Assembly: GCA_046350455.1 (NCBI GenBank)
Contig: JAXMAM010000019.1
Coordinates: forward strand, 1-59,767
Origin: CAZXGD01 sp046350455
Lineage (GTDB): Bacteria > Planctomycetota > Phycisphaerae > Phycisphaerales > SM1A02
Direction of reading: 5' to 3'
Length of the DNA stretch: 59,767 nucleotides
Positions 1-7,827 of the stretch are shown here, in pieces. Under the pieces are notes generated by a model that saw only the letters and a program-made list of their open reading frames with translations, was not told the DNA's origin and ran no database searches. The translations under genes and the position numbers were made by a program. How positions within the stretch are numbered: the stretch's first letter is position 1; each line of letters opens with the position of its first letter.

Positions 1-2226
1 CGCCAGCGTGCTGCTGCCGTCTGTGGCGGTGAAGCTGGCTGGCGCGGCCACGTTGCGCCAGCCTGTGTCGCCCACGCTCTGCGGACCCGTGGAGCCGTTG
101 ACCACCGCGCGCAGGTAGTAGCTGTAGCTCACCAGCGCGGTGGCGGTGGTGTCGGTGTAGGTGGTCACGTTGCCCACGGTGGCCAGCTGCGAGGGCGTGC
201 CGGCCCCCACGGCGCGGTAGACGATGTAGCTGGTGGCGTTGGTCACAGCGTTCCACGTCACCACCACGTTGGCGGTGCTGGTGCCGTCTGTGGCGGCGAC
301 GCCTGTTGGCGTGGCAGCGTTGGCGATGTACCCGGTGTCGGAGTTGCTGTACGCAGAGTCTCCCAGCACGCCCTTCACCTTCACCGCGTAGGTGTAGACC
401 GTGCCCACGGCTGCGGTGGTGTCTGCAAAGTTGCTGGCAGTGGGCTGACCGATCTCCACCGGCGTGCCAGCACCGATCGCGCGGAACACGCGGTAGCCCG
501 GCGCGCCGGCCACAGCGGTCCATGTCAGGTTCACAGCGGTGGTGCTGGATCCATCGCTGGCCACCAGGTTGGTGGGCGCCGCAAAAGCGCGCCAGCCCGT
601 GGTCTGCACAAACGCGCTGCTCACTGCGCCAGCGCCGTCAATGCTGCGGATGTAGTACGTGTAGTTGACGTCGGGAGAGGCGCTGGTGTCCAGGTACTCC
701 GGAATCCAGGTGTTGACCAGCTGCGTGGGGTTGCCGCCACCCACCGAGCGCTGCACCTGGTACTGCGACGCGCCGCCAGAGATGCGCCACGTCACGCCCA
801 CGCCCGTGGACAGGTTGCCCGTGGTGGCCACGGCTGCGGTGGGCGCGGCTGCAACCTCGCAGTTGTCGGGGATGCCGTCGTAGTCGTCGTCAAAGGCGCT
901 GTTGGCCTGGGACATCGCCTCGCAGGCGTCGCTGGCGCCATCGCTGTCGCAATCGCGGACGATGGCGCCCGGCAGAGGCTGCACCCACGCAGCGCCAGGC
1001 TGGTTGTTGGCGTTCAGCTCCCAGTAGGGCATGCCGATGGCCAGGGTGTCGTGACCCACGCTCACGGCTGCACCCAGATCAATGGCGCCCAGGCCACCGC
1101 TGTTGTAGCTGGTCAGGAGGTTCCACTGCGAGACACCGCGCGTGTACAGGCTGACGCTGTCGGTGGTGCGGCTGCCCACGGCCATCACGCCTTCGCGCAT
1201 GCTGATGCTGCCCACCAGATCTGCGTCGGCCACGGGCGCATAGCTGTACTGCGTGCTGCGGCCAGCGGTGTACGAAGTCTCGCCGTTCAGCACCGTGGTG
1301 CCCACGTTGTAGCACCAGATGACGTCCGCGGCGCCAGCGTTCAGCACCTGCTCGCGCACGGCAATCAGGCCGTTGTCTGTGAAGCAGTCCACGGCATAGT
1401 TGCGCGTGTTGCTGCCCGTCAGCGGGCTCTTTGCGCGCGCAAAGAGCGGCCAGGTGCCGTCTGTCTGCCGTGCAAAGACGTACATGGTGCCGGTGCGGGT
1501 CTCGCCGGAATACAGCTCACCGGGCGCACCCACCACGATGATGCCGTTGCTGATGCTCACGCACTGGCCAAACATGCCGTCCACCGCTGTGGTGGGCAGG
1601 CTGGGCGTCAGGGCGCGCAGGTACATGTAGGTGCCGTCCGACTGGCGGCCATACAGGTAGGCGATGCCCGGCGACCACTGCGAAGCGTTGAGCGCTCCCG
1701 GCGCACCCACGATCATGAACCCCTGGCTCATGCTCACCGAGCAGCCAAAGAACAAGTTGTTCTGCGCGCTGGGCGGCGTGATCTGCTGCAGCACGCTCCA
1801 CACGCCTGCTGGGGTGCGCTTGTACAGCGTGATGGTGCCCTGCCCGCCAGACCAGAGTGGCGCACCCACCGCGCACACTTCGCCATCCGCCGCCAGGCTG
1901 CGGCCAAACGCGTCGGCCACACCGATGTTGGATGGACGGGGCAGCGCGCCCACGCTCACGTAGGGCGTCACGCCCGTCTGCCGGCGGAAGATGTTCACCT
2001 GACTGATGTTGGGCGCACCCACAAAGACCTCGCCGCCACGCACAAAGCAGGTGTCCCCCACCAGCGCCTGATCTGGCGCACCCGACACTGCCAGGGTGAC
2101 GTTGCCGCCACACTGGGCAGCAGCGGGCGCTGCCAGGCCCGCAAGGCCAACCAACAAGGCAACCACCGCAGCAAGGTGGGACAAAGCGAGCGCACGACGG
2201 CGCGCAGGCGCGGAGGGGTGGATCAT
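1..2226 (-). CDS. secreted FG-GAP / fibronectin type III protein (3' end missing)
   Basis: The gene runs off the left edge, so only the first 742 codons are visible. ATG at 2226 is followed by an Arg-rich n-region, a hydrophobic core and an AAA-Q cleavage site, so it is exported. Residues about 40-400 form repeated segments of the type GEVFVGAPN, GQGTITLYKR, GFMIVGAPG, GIIVVGAPGE, the pattern of integrin-like FG-GAP beta-propeller blades. A calcium-type stretch DCDSDGASDACE and DDDYDGIPDNCE follows at about 425-450. Then come at least three Fn3 modules (VTWxAVxxATSYxVYRAxGAG and similar) up to the edge. Likely a large extracellular or surface protein; ligand unknown. No clear Shine-Dalgarno precedes the ATG. 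The frame is open throughout and the antisense frames are explained by high GC. Confidence 0.85.
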   Translation of the reverse strand, partial: MIHPSAPARRRALALSHLAAVVALLVGLAGLAAPAAAQCGGNVTLAVSGAPDQALVGDTCFVRGGEVFVGAPNISQVNIFRRQTGVTPYVSVGALPRPSNIGVADAFGRSLAADGEVCAVGAPLWSGGQGTITLYKRTPAGVWSVLQQITPPSAQNNLFFGCSVSMSQGFMIVGAPGALNASQWSPGIAYLYGRQSDGTYMYLRALTPSLPTTAVDGMFGQCVSISNGIIVVGAPGELYSGETRTGTMYVFARQTDGTWPLFARAKSPLTGSNTRNYAVDCFTDNGLIAVREQVLNAGAADVIWCYNVGTTVLNGETSYTAGRSTQYSYAPVADADLVGSISMREGVMAVGSRTTDSVSLYTRGVSQWNLLTSYNSGGLGAIDLGAAVSVGHDTLAIGMPYWELNANNQPGAAWVQPLPGAIVRDCDSDGASDACEAMSQANSAFDDDYDGIPDNCEVAAAPTAAVATTGNLSTGVGVTWRISGGASQYQVQRSVGGGNPTQLVNTWIPEYLDTSASPDVNYTYYIRSIDGAGAVSSAFVQTTGWRAFAAPTNLVASDGSSTTAVNLTWTAVAGAPGYRVFRAIGAGTPVEIGQPTASNFADTTAAVGTVYTYAVKVKGVLGDSAYSNSDTGYIANAATPTGVAATDGTSTANVVVTWNAVTNATSYIVYRAVGAGTPSQLATVGNVTTYTDTTATALVSYSYYLRAVVNGSTGPQSVGDTGWRNVAAPASFTATDGSSTLA

Positions 2227-2424
2227 GGCAGGGCTGGCAGAGAGGCGGGCGGGCGTGTGGGCGGGCAAGCGGACGTGTGGGCCGGCGTGCGGGCGGGTGG
2301 GCGAGCCATCCGGACCTCCGCGCAGGAATGTTCCCAGCGGGTTGGTAAAACTACCCTTCTGGGCACATTCAAAGCCACTGCAATCAGCCAGATGGCTGTG
2401 CTAGAATCCTCCCCCTGCTCAGAG

Positions 2425-2498
2425 GCCGATGTAGCTCAGCTGGCTAGAGCGGAGCATTCATAACGCTCAGGTCGGCGGTTCGAGCCCGCCCATCGGCA
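2425..2498 (+). tRNA. tRNA-Met (CAT)
   Basis: Full cloverleaf: acceptor GCCGATG pairs with CATCGGC, D arm GCTC/GAGC, anticodon loop TTCATAA giving CAT, T arm GGCGG-TTCGAGC-CCGCC. Discriminator A. CCA is not encoded. The lowest anticodon-stem pair is A-C. The shape fits elongator tRNA-Met; an Ile tRNA with modified CAT cannot be excluded from sequence alone. A rho-independent terminator follows. Confidence 0.93.
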
Positions 2499-2503
2499 CT
2501 GGA

Positions 2504-2538
2504 CCGGTCCGCCTTGCAGCGGGCCGGTTTTTTATTTT
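2504..2538 (+). terminator. rho-independent terminator of tRNA-Met
   Basis: A 9-bp stem CCGGTCCGC/GCGGGCCGG (one G-T pair), 6-nt loop, then TTTTTTATTTT. It follows the tRNA by 5 nt and overlaps the stop codon of the convergent gene at 2532, so it may serve only the tRNA direction. It is one of two T-tracted terminators I could find; the other follows tRNA-Phe. Confidence 0.85.
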
Positions 2539-3476
2539 GGGACGTTGGGTGGTGGAAGTGCCCGTCGCAGGTCGGCCCAGAGAAGTGCAGTGCATCGCTG
2601 CTCTTCACGGAGATCACCGGGCGGCAAGGATCGCTCCGGGTCCAGCCGGCGATTCAACAACCCCTCGCCCTCAAGGGGCTCATCGCCGAGCCATGGATTC
2701 ACACCTCGACGAGCGCAGTAATCGGCTTCAAAGCTCTGAATTGCCCGCAGCGCGTCCACTTGCTCCGGACCATTCCAACGCGCAAGAACCGCAACGGGTG
2801 CAAAGGGAATGCGGCCATGCTCTCTCCAGTACACGTGCAATTGCACCAGCTGCGGCGTCAGGTCGGATTTCTCTTCCTGCGAGAGGTGAAGCGAAGACAT
2901 CCCTAGCGGTGCGCACCATGCCACGCCGTCGTGCCACGCCAATGCCAGGTTTCGATGCAGACTGGCCTTGGTGCTCCTGAACTGCACCATGAAGCGGAAC
3001 CACGGAAGCAACGGCGTCAACGTGGCGTGCTTCAGAACCACTTCCGCAGCCAGCACACCCAGCTCTGGCTGGTCCTCAGGCCACCATCCCTCGTACAAAT
3101 GCCCAACCCCACAGCTGACCCAAACCCGATGCGATTCCGCCACTCGCAGGTGCTCGTCAAACGCAGCGGCATCGGCAGGGTGTCCGCGGCGATATTCCAA
3201 CGCCTCTGCCACAAGATTGCCTGTTGAGACAGGGCCATCTGCGCGGAGCAGGTCAAGCACCACTGCAAAATCCTCGTCCTCCAGACCAAGCGCGTCTTGT
3301 GCAGTCTCTCTGTAGCAGCCCTCCGTAGCTTGGTTCAGCTGCAATGCAAGATCCAGCAAGTTGTTCAGGTCCACAGCCGCGGCAGACCTGCACCACACCA
3401 GCGCGCAGACCACGGCAGTTGCCCAGCACATCGGCTTCGTCAGATGCTCGCGATGCTTGGTCCGCATGAAGCACAC
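2532..3476 (-). CDS. secreted protein of unknown function
   Basis: Up to 314 aa. Possible starts are 3476 or the internal Met at 3431; the latter begins a cleaner signal peptide (hydrophobic core, then SAAA cleavage-like site before VDLNNLLDLALQ). The mature part is acidic and Trp-rich, with WWPEDQPELG and a helical segment LAAEVVLKHATLTPLLPWFRF, and ends Pro-rich (ALPPPNVPK). I recognise no family. It converges on tRNA-Met, with its stop codon TAA inside that terminator's T-tract. The upstream neighbour on the same strand is tRNA-Arg, 31 bp away, so it could be read through from the tRNA promoter or use its own. Confidence 0.6.
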   Translation of the reverse strand: MCFMRTKHREHLTKPMCWATAVVCALVWCRSAAAVDLNNLLDLALQLNQATEGCYRETAQDALGLEDEDFAVVLDLLRADGPVSTGNLVAEALEYRRGHPADAAAFDEHLRVAESHRVWVSCGVGHLYEGWWPEDQPELGVLAAEVVLKHATLTPLLPWFRFMVQFRSTKASLHRNLALAWHDGVAWCAPLGMSSLHLSQEEKSDLTPQLVQLHVYWREHGRIPFAPVAVLARWNGPEQVDALRAIQSFEADYCARRGVNPWLGDEPLEGEGLLNRRLDPERSLPPGDLREEQRCTALLWADLRRALPPPNVPK

Positions 3477-3507
3477 CCGGCCACCGTGCGGCCTTCGTCG
3501 TAGGAAA

Positions 3508-3581
3508 CGTCCCAGGCGCGATTCGAACGCGCGACCTCCAGTTTAGGAAACCGGTGCTCTATCCAGCTGAGCTACTGGGAC
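3508..3581 (-). tRNA. tRNA-Arg (CCT)
   Basis: Reads GTCCCAG, D arm GCTC/GAGC, anticodon stem CCGGT/ACTGG with loop TTCCTAA (anticodon CCT), T arm GCGCG-TTCGAAT-CGCGC and acceptor CTGGGAC. Discriminator G. CCA is not encoded. Reads AGG codons. Confidence 0.93.
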
Positions 3582-3689
3582 ACAGTGCGGCCGTCATGGC
3601 CCGGCCTGCCAATCGTCTGCTTCAACCCTGCTGCCTTGCGGCATCCCACTCCTGATGCCGTTTCCAGCGCCGCCGCAGATGCCGCGACT

Positions 3690-3723
3690 GAAAGTAGGGA
3701 CACCCGTGCCAGGCACCAATTTA
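3690..3723 (-). repeat. 34-nt palindromic repeat, copy R1
   Basis: One of seven copies of a dispersed element. On the minus strand: TAAATTG, core GTGCC-T-GGCAC, then GGGTGTCCC, TAC, TTTC. It lies in the gap between tRNA-Arg and the small membrane gene ending at 3730, six bases downstream of that stop codon. Confidence 0.8.
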
Positions 3724-3729
3724 CGCAGG

Positions 3730-3855
3730 TCACCTCTTGGGGGCGGGCTGGCTGAGGCGCCTGGCGCGGTCGGCCTTGGCCTGGACAAAGTAGGCGATGC
3801 ACCACAGGGCGAGGATGCAGACCCAGGCAGCGTTGGCGAAGAGGACTGGCCACAT
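3730..3855 (-). CDS. small single-span membrane protein
   Basis: A 41-aa frame starting with ATG at 3855. It begins MWPVLFANAAWVC, has one hydrophobic span (residues about 4-24), then a charged tail QAKADRARRLSQPAPKR, so N-out/C-in topology is likely. Size and layout resemble CcmD-type or other small helper proteins, but there is no partner gene nearby to support that. It is divergent from trmL with 45 bp between the two starts. The frame could extend upstream, but that extension would overlap trmL antisense, so the short form is preferred. Moderate confidence because the gene is so short. Confidence 0.5.
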   Translation of the reverse strand: MWPVLFANAAWVCILALWCIAYFVQAKADRARRLSQPAPKR

Positions 3856-3900
3856 AGTCCAGTCAGTGTAGCAGCGCCCCCTGTGCGGTAGGTTGCTGCC

Positions 3901-4389
3901 GTGGCGCCCCTGTTCAACATCGTGCTGTACCAGCCGCAGATCCCGCAAAACACAGGGAACATCGGCCGCACTGCCATGACCACCGGGTGCCGGCTGCACG
4001 TGGTGCACCCCATCGCATTCAGCATGGATGAGAAGGCCCGCCGCCGCGCTGGGCTGGACTACTGGGAGCTGGTGGACTGCGTGGAGCACGCCTCGTGGGA
4101 GGCGTTCCTCCAGGCCACCCAGCCTGCCCGCCTGTGGCTCTACACCACCAAGAGCGCCCGCCCGCACTGGGAAGCCTCATTTGCCCAGGGCGACTACCTG
4201 CTGTTTGGGCAGGAGAACGGCGGCGTGCCAGACGCCCTGCACACCTGGGTGGACCAGCGCTTTGGCCCGCAGCACCGCCTCACGCTGCCCATGCTGCCCC
4301 ATGTGCGAGCCCGGAGCCTGAATCTGGCCACCGCAGTGGCCTGCGGCGTCTACGAAGGCCTGCGCCAGCTGGGCGGGTTCGCGCGGTGA
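3901..4389 (+). CDS. trmL: tRNA (cytidine(34)-2'-O)-methyltransferase TrmL
   Basis: 162 aa with a GTG start at 3901, the usual length for this SPOUT enzyme. It methylates the wobble ribose of certain Leu tRNAs using S-adenosylmethionine. The trefoil-knot motifs are present in order: PQIPQNTGNIGRTA near the N-terminus, LLFGQENGGVPD at about 100-111, and LPMLPHVRARSLNLATAVA near the C-terminus, which holds the knot and the conserved Asn. It stands alone: the divergent neighbour is a small membrane gene and the next gene is a pseudopilin 84 bp downstream. Confidence 0.93.
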   Translation: MAPLFNIVLYQPQIPQNTGNIGRTAMTTGCRLHVVHPIAFSMDEKARRRAGLDYWELVDCVEHASWEAFLQATQPARLWLYTTKSARPHWEASFAQGDYLLFGQENGGVPDALHTWVDQRFGPQHRLTLPMLPHVRARSLNLATAVACGVYEGLRQLGGFAR

Positions 4390-4473
4390 TGTCACGTCTT
4401 CCAGCCTGATCCCCAGCTCCCTGGCATCAACGCCTGAACACCCTCCGTATACTTTGGCTGAGGCACTTCCCAC

Positions 4474-5550
4474 ATGGATGCACCACAGCCGGCTGCTACA
4501 CGCTCCCCGTCCGCCCCTGCCCACCGCGGCTTCACGCTGGTGGAACTGCTGGTGGTCATTGGGATTATCGCCCTCCTGATCGCCCTGCTGCTGCCTGCCC
4601 TTGGCAAGGTGGTGGAACGCGCCCGGGTGACCACCACCCAGGGCACCATGCAGGAATTCGCCAAGGCCTGCGACGCCTACTTCCAGGAATTCAACGAGTA
4701 CCCCGGGATCATCCCAGAGGACGCGCTGGAAGCTGGCATGGGCGGCTCGGACAGCAACGCGCCACCGATCTCTGGAACAGAGAACGCCATCCTGGCGCTG
4801 ATGGGCGGCTACCGCCTGCCAACAGACTCGGACTACAGCACCTACGGCGGCACGGTCTACACCTTTGCCACCACGCCTCCCTTCACCATCAAGATCAACC
4901 CCGCCAAGGTGGGCGAAGGCCCCACGCGCAACGGCAAGAAGTACGACTCGTTCTTCAACCCCAAGGGCCGCGAGTTTGGCACTGCCAAGGGCCAGATGGT
5001 GGGCAACAGCCAGGAGTCCACCCCGTTCATGCCAGACCTGCTGGACGCCTGGGGCGAACCCATCCTGTATGTGCGCCAGGCACGCACCCTGGGGCCACTG
5101 GTCTCCACACGCACCAGCAGCTCCTCTGTCATGGGACAGTTTTCACGCGCTGGCATCCTGCCCTACACGCTAAGCACCGGGCTGGGTGAGCTGGGGTATG
5201 ACCAGAGCTTTAATGGCGGCTCCACTGACTACAGCATCTTCAACACGCAGAACGTCAACGGTGGTTCGGGCGCCATCGCTCGTGACCTGACCATGGGTCA
5301 GATACTCCGCCATCCCGCGCAGACCACCTCCATGTCTGGCGCGTCCGACGCTGCCAAGGTGAACGCTGGCGCTCCGCGCGGCAAGTACATGCTGATCAGC
5401 CCCGGTCCTGATGGCATCTTTTTCTCTGTCAGCTCTGGCTTGGGTACTCCCGCGGCCCCGAAGGCTGACATCGTGGGATCCGCCGTCAACCCAGACGGCC
5501 CCCGCGTGATTGACCGCTACGACGACGTGGTGGTCTTCGGCGGCAGCTGA
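4474..5550 (+). CDS. type II secretion / type IV pilin-like pseudopilin
   Basis: 358 aa. A Pro/Ser-rich leader of about 19 residues precedes RGFTLVELLVVIGIIALLIALL, the classic class III signal: prepilin peptidase cleaves before F and the +5 Glu is present. The remainder is a periplasmic or surface domain with no recognised family, rich in Gly/Ser and with repeated PISGTEN and STYGGTVYTF type strands. Planctomycetes encode many such solitary pseudopilins, so a role in a secretion machine cannot be assumed. No SD is obvious; the ATG at 4474 fits the leader length. A strong hairpin at 5574-5614 follows the stop. Confidence 0.87.
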   Translation: MDAPQPAATRSPSAPAHRGFTLVELLVVIGIIALLIALLLPALGKVVERARVTTTQGTMQEFAKACDAYFQEFNEYPGIIPEDALEAGMGGSDSNAPPISGTENAILALMGGYRLPTDSDYSTYGGTVYTFATTPPFTIKINPAKVGEGPTRNGKKYDSFFNPKGREFGTAKGQMVGNSQESTPFMPDLLDAWGEPILYVRQARTLGPLVSTRTSSSSVMGQFSRAGILPYTLSTGLGELGYDQSFNGGSTDYSIFNTQNVNGGSGAIARDLTMGQILRHPAQTTSMSGASDAAKVNAGAPRGKYMLISPGPDGIFFSVSSGLGTPAAPKADIVGSAVNPDGPRVIDRYDDVVVFGGS

Positions 5551-5573
5551 TCCACGCCACACCAGCCACCAAG

Positions 5574-5614
5574 CACAGCGGCGTCGCGCGCATGATGCTC
5601 GCGACGCCGCTGTG
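5574..5614. terminator. strong hairpin between convergent genes
   Basis: A perfect 15-bp inverted repeat CACAGCGGCGTCGCG/CGCGACGCCGCTGTG with an 11-nt loop, lying between the stop of the pseudopilin gene and the stop of the Spy-like gene. There is no T-tract, so if it ends transcription it is not a canonical rho-independent terminator. Confidence 0.55.
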
Positions 5615-5657
5615 TGCGTCTCTCGCGCGCGGGTGCGCGCGATGGAGTCAACGTGGT

Positions 5658-6398
5658 TCAGGAACCAGAGGGCTTGCCATCGCCGTTCTTTGGCGGCGCT
5701 GGCGCGTCCTTGTCGTCGAACTGGAAGGGCTTGCCCGTGTTGGGGCGCTTGGCTGGGCGATCACCGCCTGGCGCCATGGGGTCCTTGCCAGCAGGGCCGT
5801 CGCCGCGCTTGCCACCGCGCTCGCTGGCCTTCTTGTCCTCCATCTCCTTCTGGATGGCGTCGTAGTTGGTCTTGAACTTGGCCTGCTGGTCTGCAGTGAG
5901 CACACCCCATGCCTGCTGCTGCATGTCCGTGATCTTGGGGCGCGTGGCCTCTAGGTCCTGCATCTGCTTCACCAGCGCTGGATCTGGCTTTCCGCCTTCG
6001 CCAGCCGCCTGCTTGGAAGCGCGGATCTTCTCAGTCAGGTCCTTCATCTTGTCCGCGTTGGCTTCCTTCCACGCGCGCATCTGGTTCTCAAAGTCCTGGC
6101 GGAGCGTGCGCACCTTGGTGCGCTGCTCTTCGGTCAGGTCGCTCTGGACGGACTCAAACGCGCGGCGCCACGCCTCTGCGTTGCGGCGCTCGGTGGCGCC
6201 AGCCTGCGCAAAGCGCTCGCCCTTGCCGCCCTTGCCTGGAGCGCCGTCCTTGCCAGCGCCCTTGCCAGCGCCCTTCTCCACAGGTGGGCCGCCCAGCGGG
6301 GCGTCGCCCTTGGCTGGCGGGTCAGCCAGGACAGGAAGTGCGAACGAAACAGCCAGCAGGCCTGCAGTCAGTGCCAGACGGGTACGAGTGAGCTTCAT
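5658..6398 (-). CDS. Spy/LTXXQ-like periplasmic protein
   Basis: 246 aa from ATG at 6398, chosen because GGAG lies 5 nt upstream and a signal peptide starts there (MKLTRTRLALTAGLL, cleavage at LA-D). After a Gly/Lys/Pro-rich linker (GAGKGAGKDGAPGKGGKGE) come two copies of the LTxxQ signature, LTEEQRTKVRTLRQDF and LTADQQAKFKTNY, separated by a charged helix. That is the layout of small helical envelope chaperones such as Spy and CpxP. The C-terminus is a long disordered Lys/Pro/Gly tail. Likely soluble in the periplasm; the ligand is unknown. The family assignment rests on the LTxxQ repeats and helical charge pattern only. Confidence 0.75.
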   Translation of the reverse strand: MKLTRTRLALTAGLLAVSFALPVLADPPAKGDAPLGGPPVEKGAGKGAGKDGAPGKGGKGERFAQAGATERRNAEAWRRAFESVQSDLTEEQRTKVRTLRQDFENQMRAWKEANADKMKDLTEKIRASKQAAGEGGKPDPALVKQMQDLEATRPKITDMQQQAWGVLTADQQAKFKTNYDAIQKEMEDKKASERGGKRGDGPAGKDPMAPGGDRPAKRPNTGKPFQFDDKDAPAPPKNGDGKPSGS

Positions 6399-6685
6399 GC
6401 GATCTCCTTGCGTTGCAACGCTGCCATCAGCGCTGGTGCGGTCCAAGCCGCAGATGCGGCCAGAGCCGCGGGTGCGGCGCGAGCCGCGAAGGCGGCCTAC
6501 GCCGCGAGTGCGGGGGACTGGGGTGGTTGCCCTGGCCCGATGCCAGGTGGTCCCAGTTCATCGGCAGTCCAACGCTGGCAGTCCACCCGCCATTGCGGCC
6601 CGGCTGCCCTTCTCAGGTTGGGAACCCCCCAAAGACGCCCGATATCAGGCCCGCCAGCGGGGGGTGGGGCTACGATTGCGCTCCT

Positions 6686-7783
6686 ATGCCCCTGACAGCC
6701 AAGCACCTCCATGACGCCCTTCGCACGGTGAAGGACCCGGACCTGGGCAAGGATCTGGTGACTTTGGGCATGGTGAAGGATGTGCGCCAGGAGGGCAACG
6801 ACGTGACGCTGGTCATCGAGCTGACCACGCCCGCCTGCCCCATGAAGGACAAGATCCGCGCGGACATTGACCAGGCCGTGCGCGAGAAGGCTATAGAGAC
6901 AGGCGAGGCATTGGGCAAGCTGGCCATTGAGTTCACGGCCGATGTCCGCCGCGCCAATGAGAAGGTGCGCGAAGGCGGCAACCCCCTGCCGCGCGTGAAG
7001 CACGTGATTGCCGTGGGCGCTGGCAAGGGTGGCGTGGGCAAGAGCACCGTGGCCGCCAACCTGGCGGTGGGCCTGGCGCGCTTTGGCGCTCGCGTTGGCC
7101 TGCTGGACGGAGACATCTACGGCCCCAGCGTGCCCACGATCATGGGTCTCCAGAACGTGCCCGCTGCAGCCAACGGCAACATGCTGCTGCCCTTTGAGGT
7201 GCACGGCATCAAGTGCATGACGCTGGGCAAGCTGGTGGACCCAGAGAAGGCGCTCATCTGGCGCGGCCCCATGGCGCACGGCGCGTTCAAGCAGCTTTCG
7301 CTGCAGACAGAATGGGGCGACCTGGATTACCTGATCATTGACCTGCCGCCCGGCACAGGCGACGTGCCGCTCACCATGAGCCAGCTGCTGCCGCTGACTG
7401 GCGCAGTGGTGGTGTGCACGCCGCAGCGCGTGGCGCAGGACGACGCGCGCCGCGCTGTGCGCATGTTCCAGCAGCTGGGCATTCCCGTGCTGGGCGTGGT
7501 GGAGAACATGAGCTTCTTCATCGGCGACGACGGCAAGGAGTACGACCTGTTTGGCAAGGGCGGCGCCAAGGCCATGGCCGCCGAGATGGGCCTCTACTTC
7601 CTGGGGAGCATGCCCATCCACATGGCGTTGCGGGCCAATTCAGACGCTGGCACGCCGCTGGCCAACTGGGATCACGCTGCGCTGGGAGCCCAACTGGACA
7701 CCCTGTGCCAGCAGCTGGCCGCGCGTGTCAGCACGCAGGCCATGAGCGGGCACCTGGTGCAGCCCACGCTCAGCGTGCGGTAA
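6686..7783 (+). CDS. apbC: Mrp/ApbC family iron-sulfur carrier ATPase
   Basis: 365 aa from ATG at 6686. Residues 1-95 are a MIP18/DUF59 domain (VKDPDLGKDLVTLGMVKDV, TTPACPMKD). A deviant Walker A GKGGVGKST follows near residue 112, then LLDGDIYGPSVP and LIIDLPPGTGD, the hallmarks of Mrp/Nbp35 P-loop NTPases that carry Fe-S clusters to target apoproteins. Oddity: the usual C-terminal CxxC after ENMS is replaced by ENMSFFIGDDGKEYDLFGKGG, with no Cys, so cluster bridging at that site is doubtful. The frame is open further upstream but that part is a low-complexity Arg/Gly translation and is not believed. A 6-bp hairpin (GCGGAT/ATCCGC, 7784-7798) follows the stop. Confidence 0.9.
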   Translation: MPLTAKHLHDALRTVKDPDLGKDLVTLGMVKDVRQEGNDVTLVIELTTPACPMKDKIRADIDQAVREKAIETGEALGKLAIEFTADVRRANEKVREGGNPLPRVKHVIAVGAGKGGVGKSTVAANLAVGLARFGARVGLLDGDIYGPSVPTIMGLQNVPAAANGNMLLPFEVHGIKCMTLGKLVDPEKALIWRGPMAHGAFKQLSLQTEWGDLDYLIIDLPPGTGDVPLTMSQLLPLTGAVVVCTPQRVAQDDARRAVRMFQQLGIPVLGVVENMSFFIGDDGKEYDLFGKGGAKAMAAEMGLYFLGSMPIHMALRANSDAGTPLANWDHAALGAQLDTLCQQLAARVSTQAMSGHLVQPTLSVR

Positions 7784-7827
7784 GCGGATGGCATCCGCCG
7801 CAGATGCGAGCGCGGCGCGCGCCGCCC

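Noticed and set aside
6413..6685. N-terminal extension of the Mrp protein
   Set aside because: Arg/Gly-rich translation of a GC-repeat region; the conserved DUF59 domain starts just after ATG at 6686.
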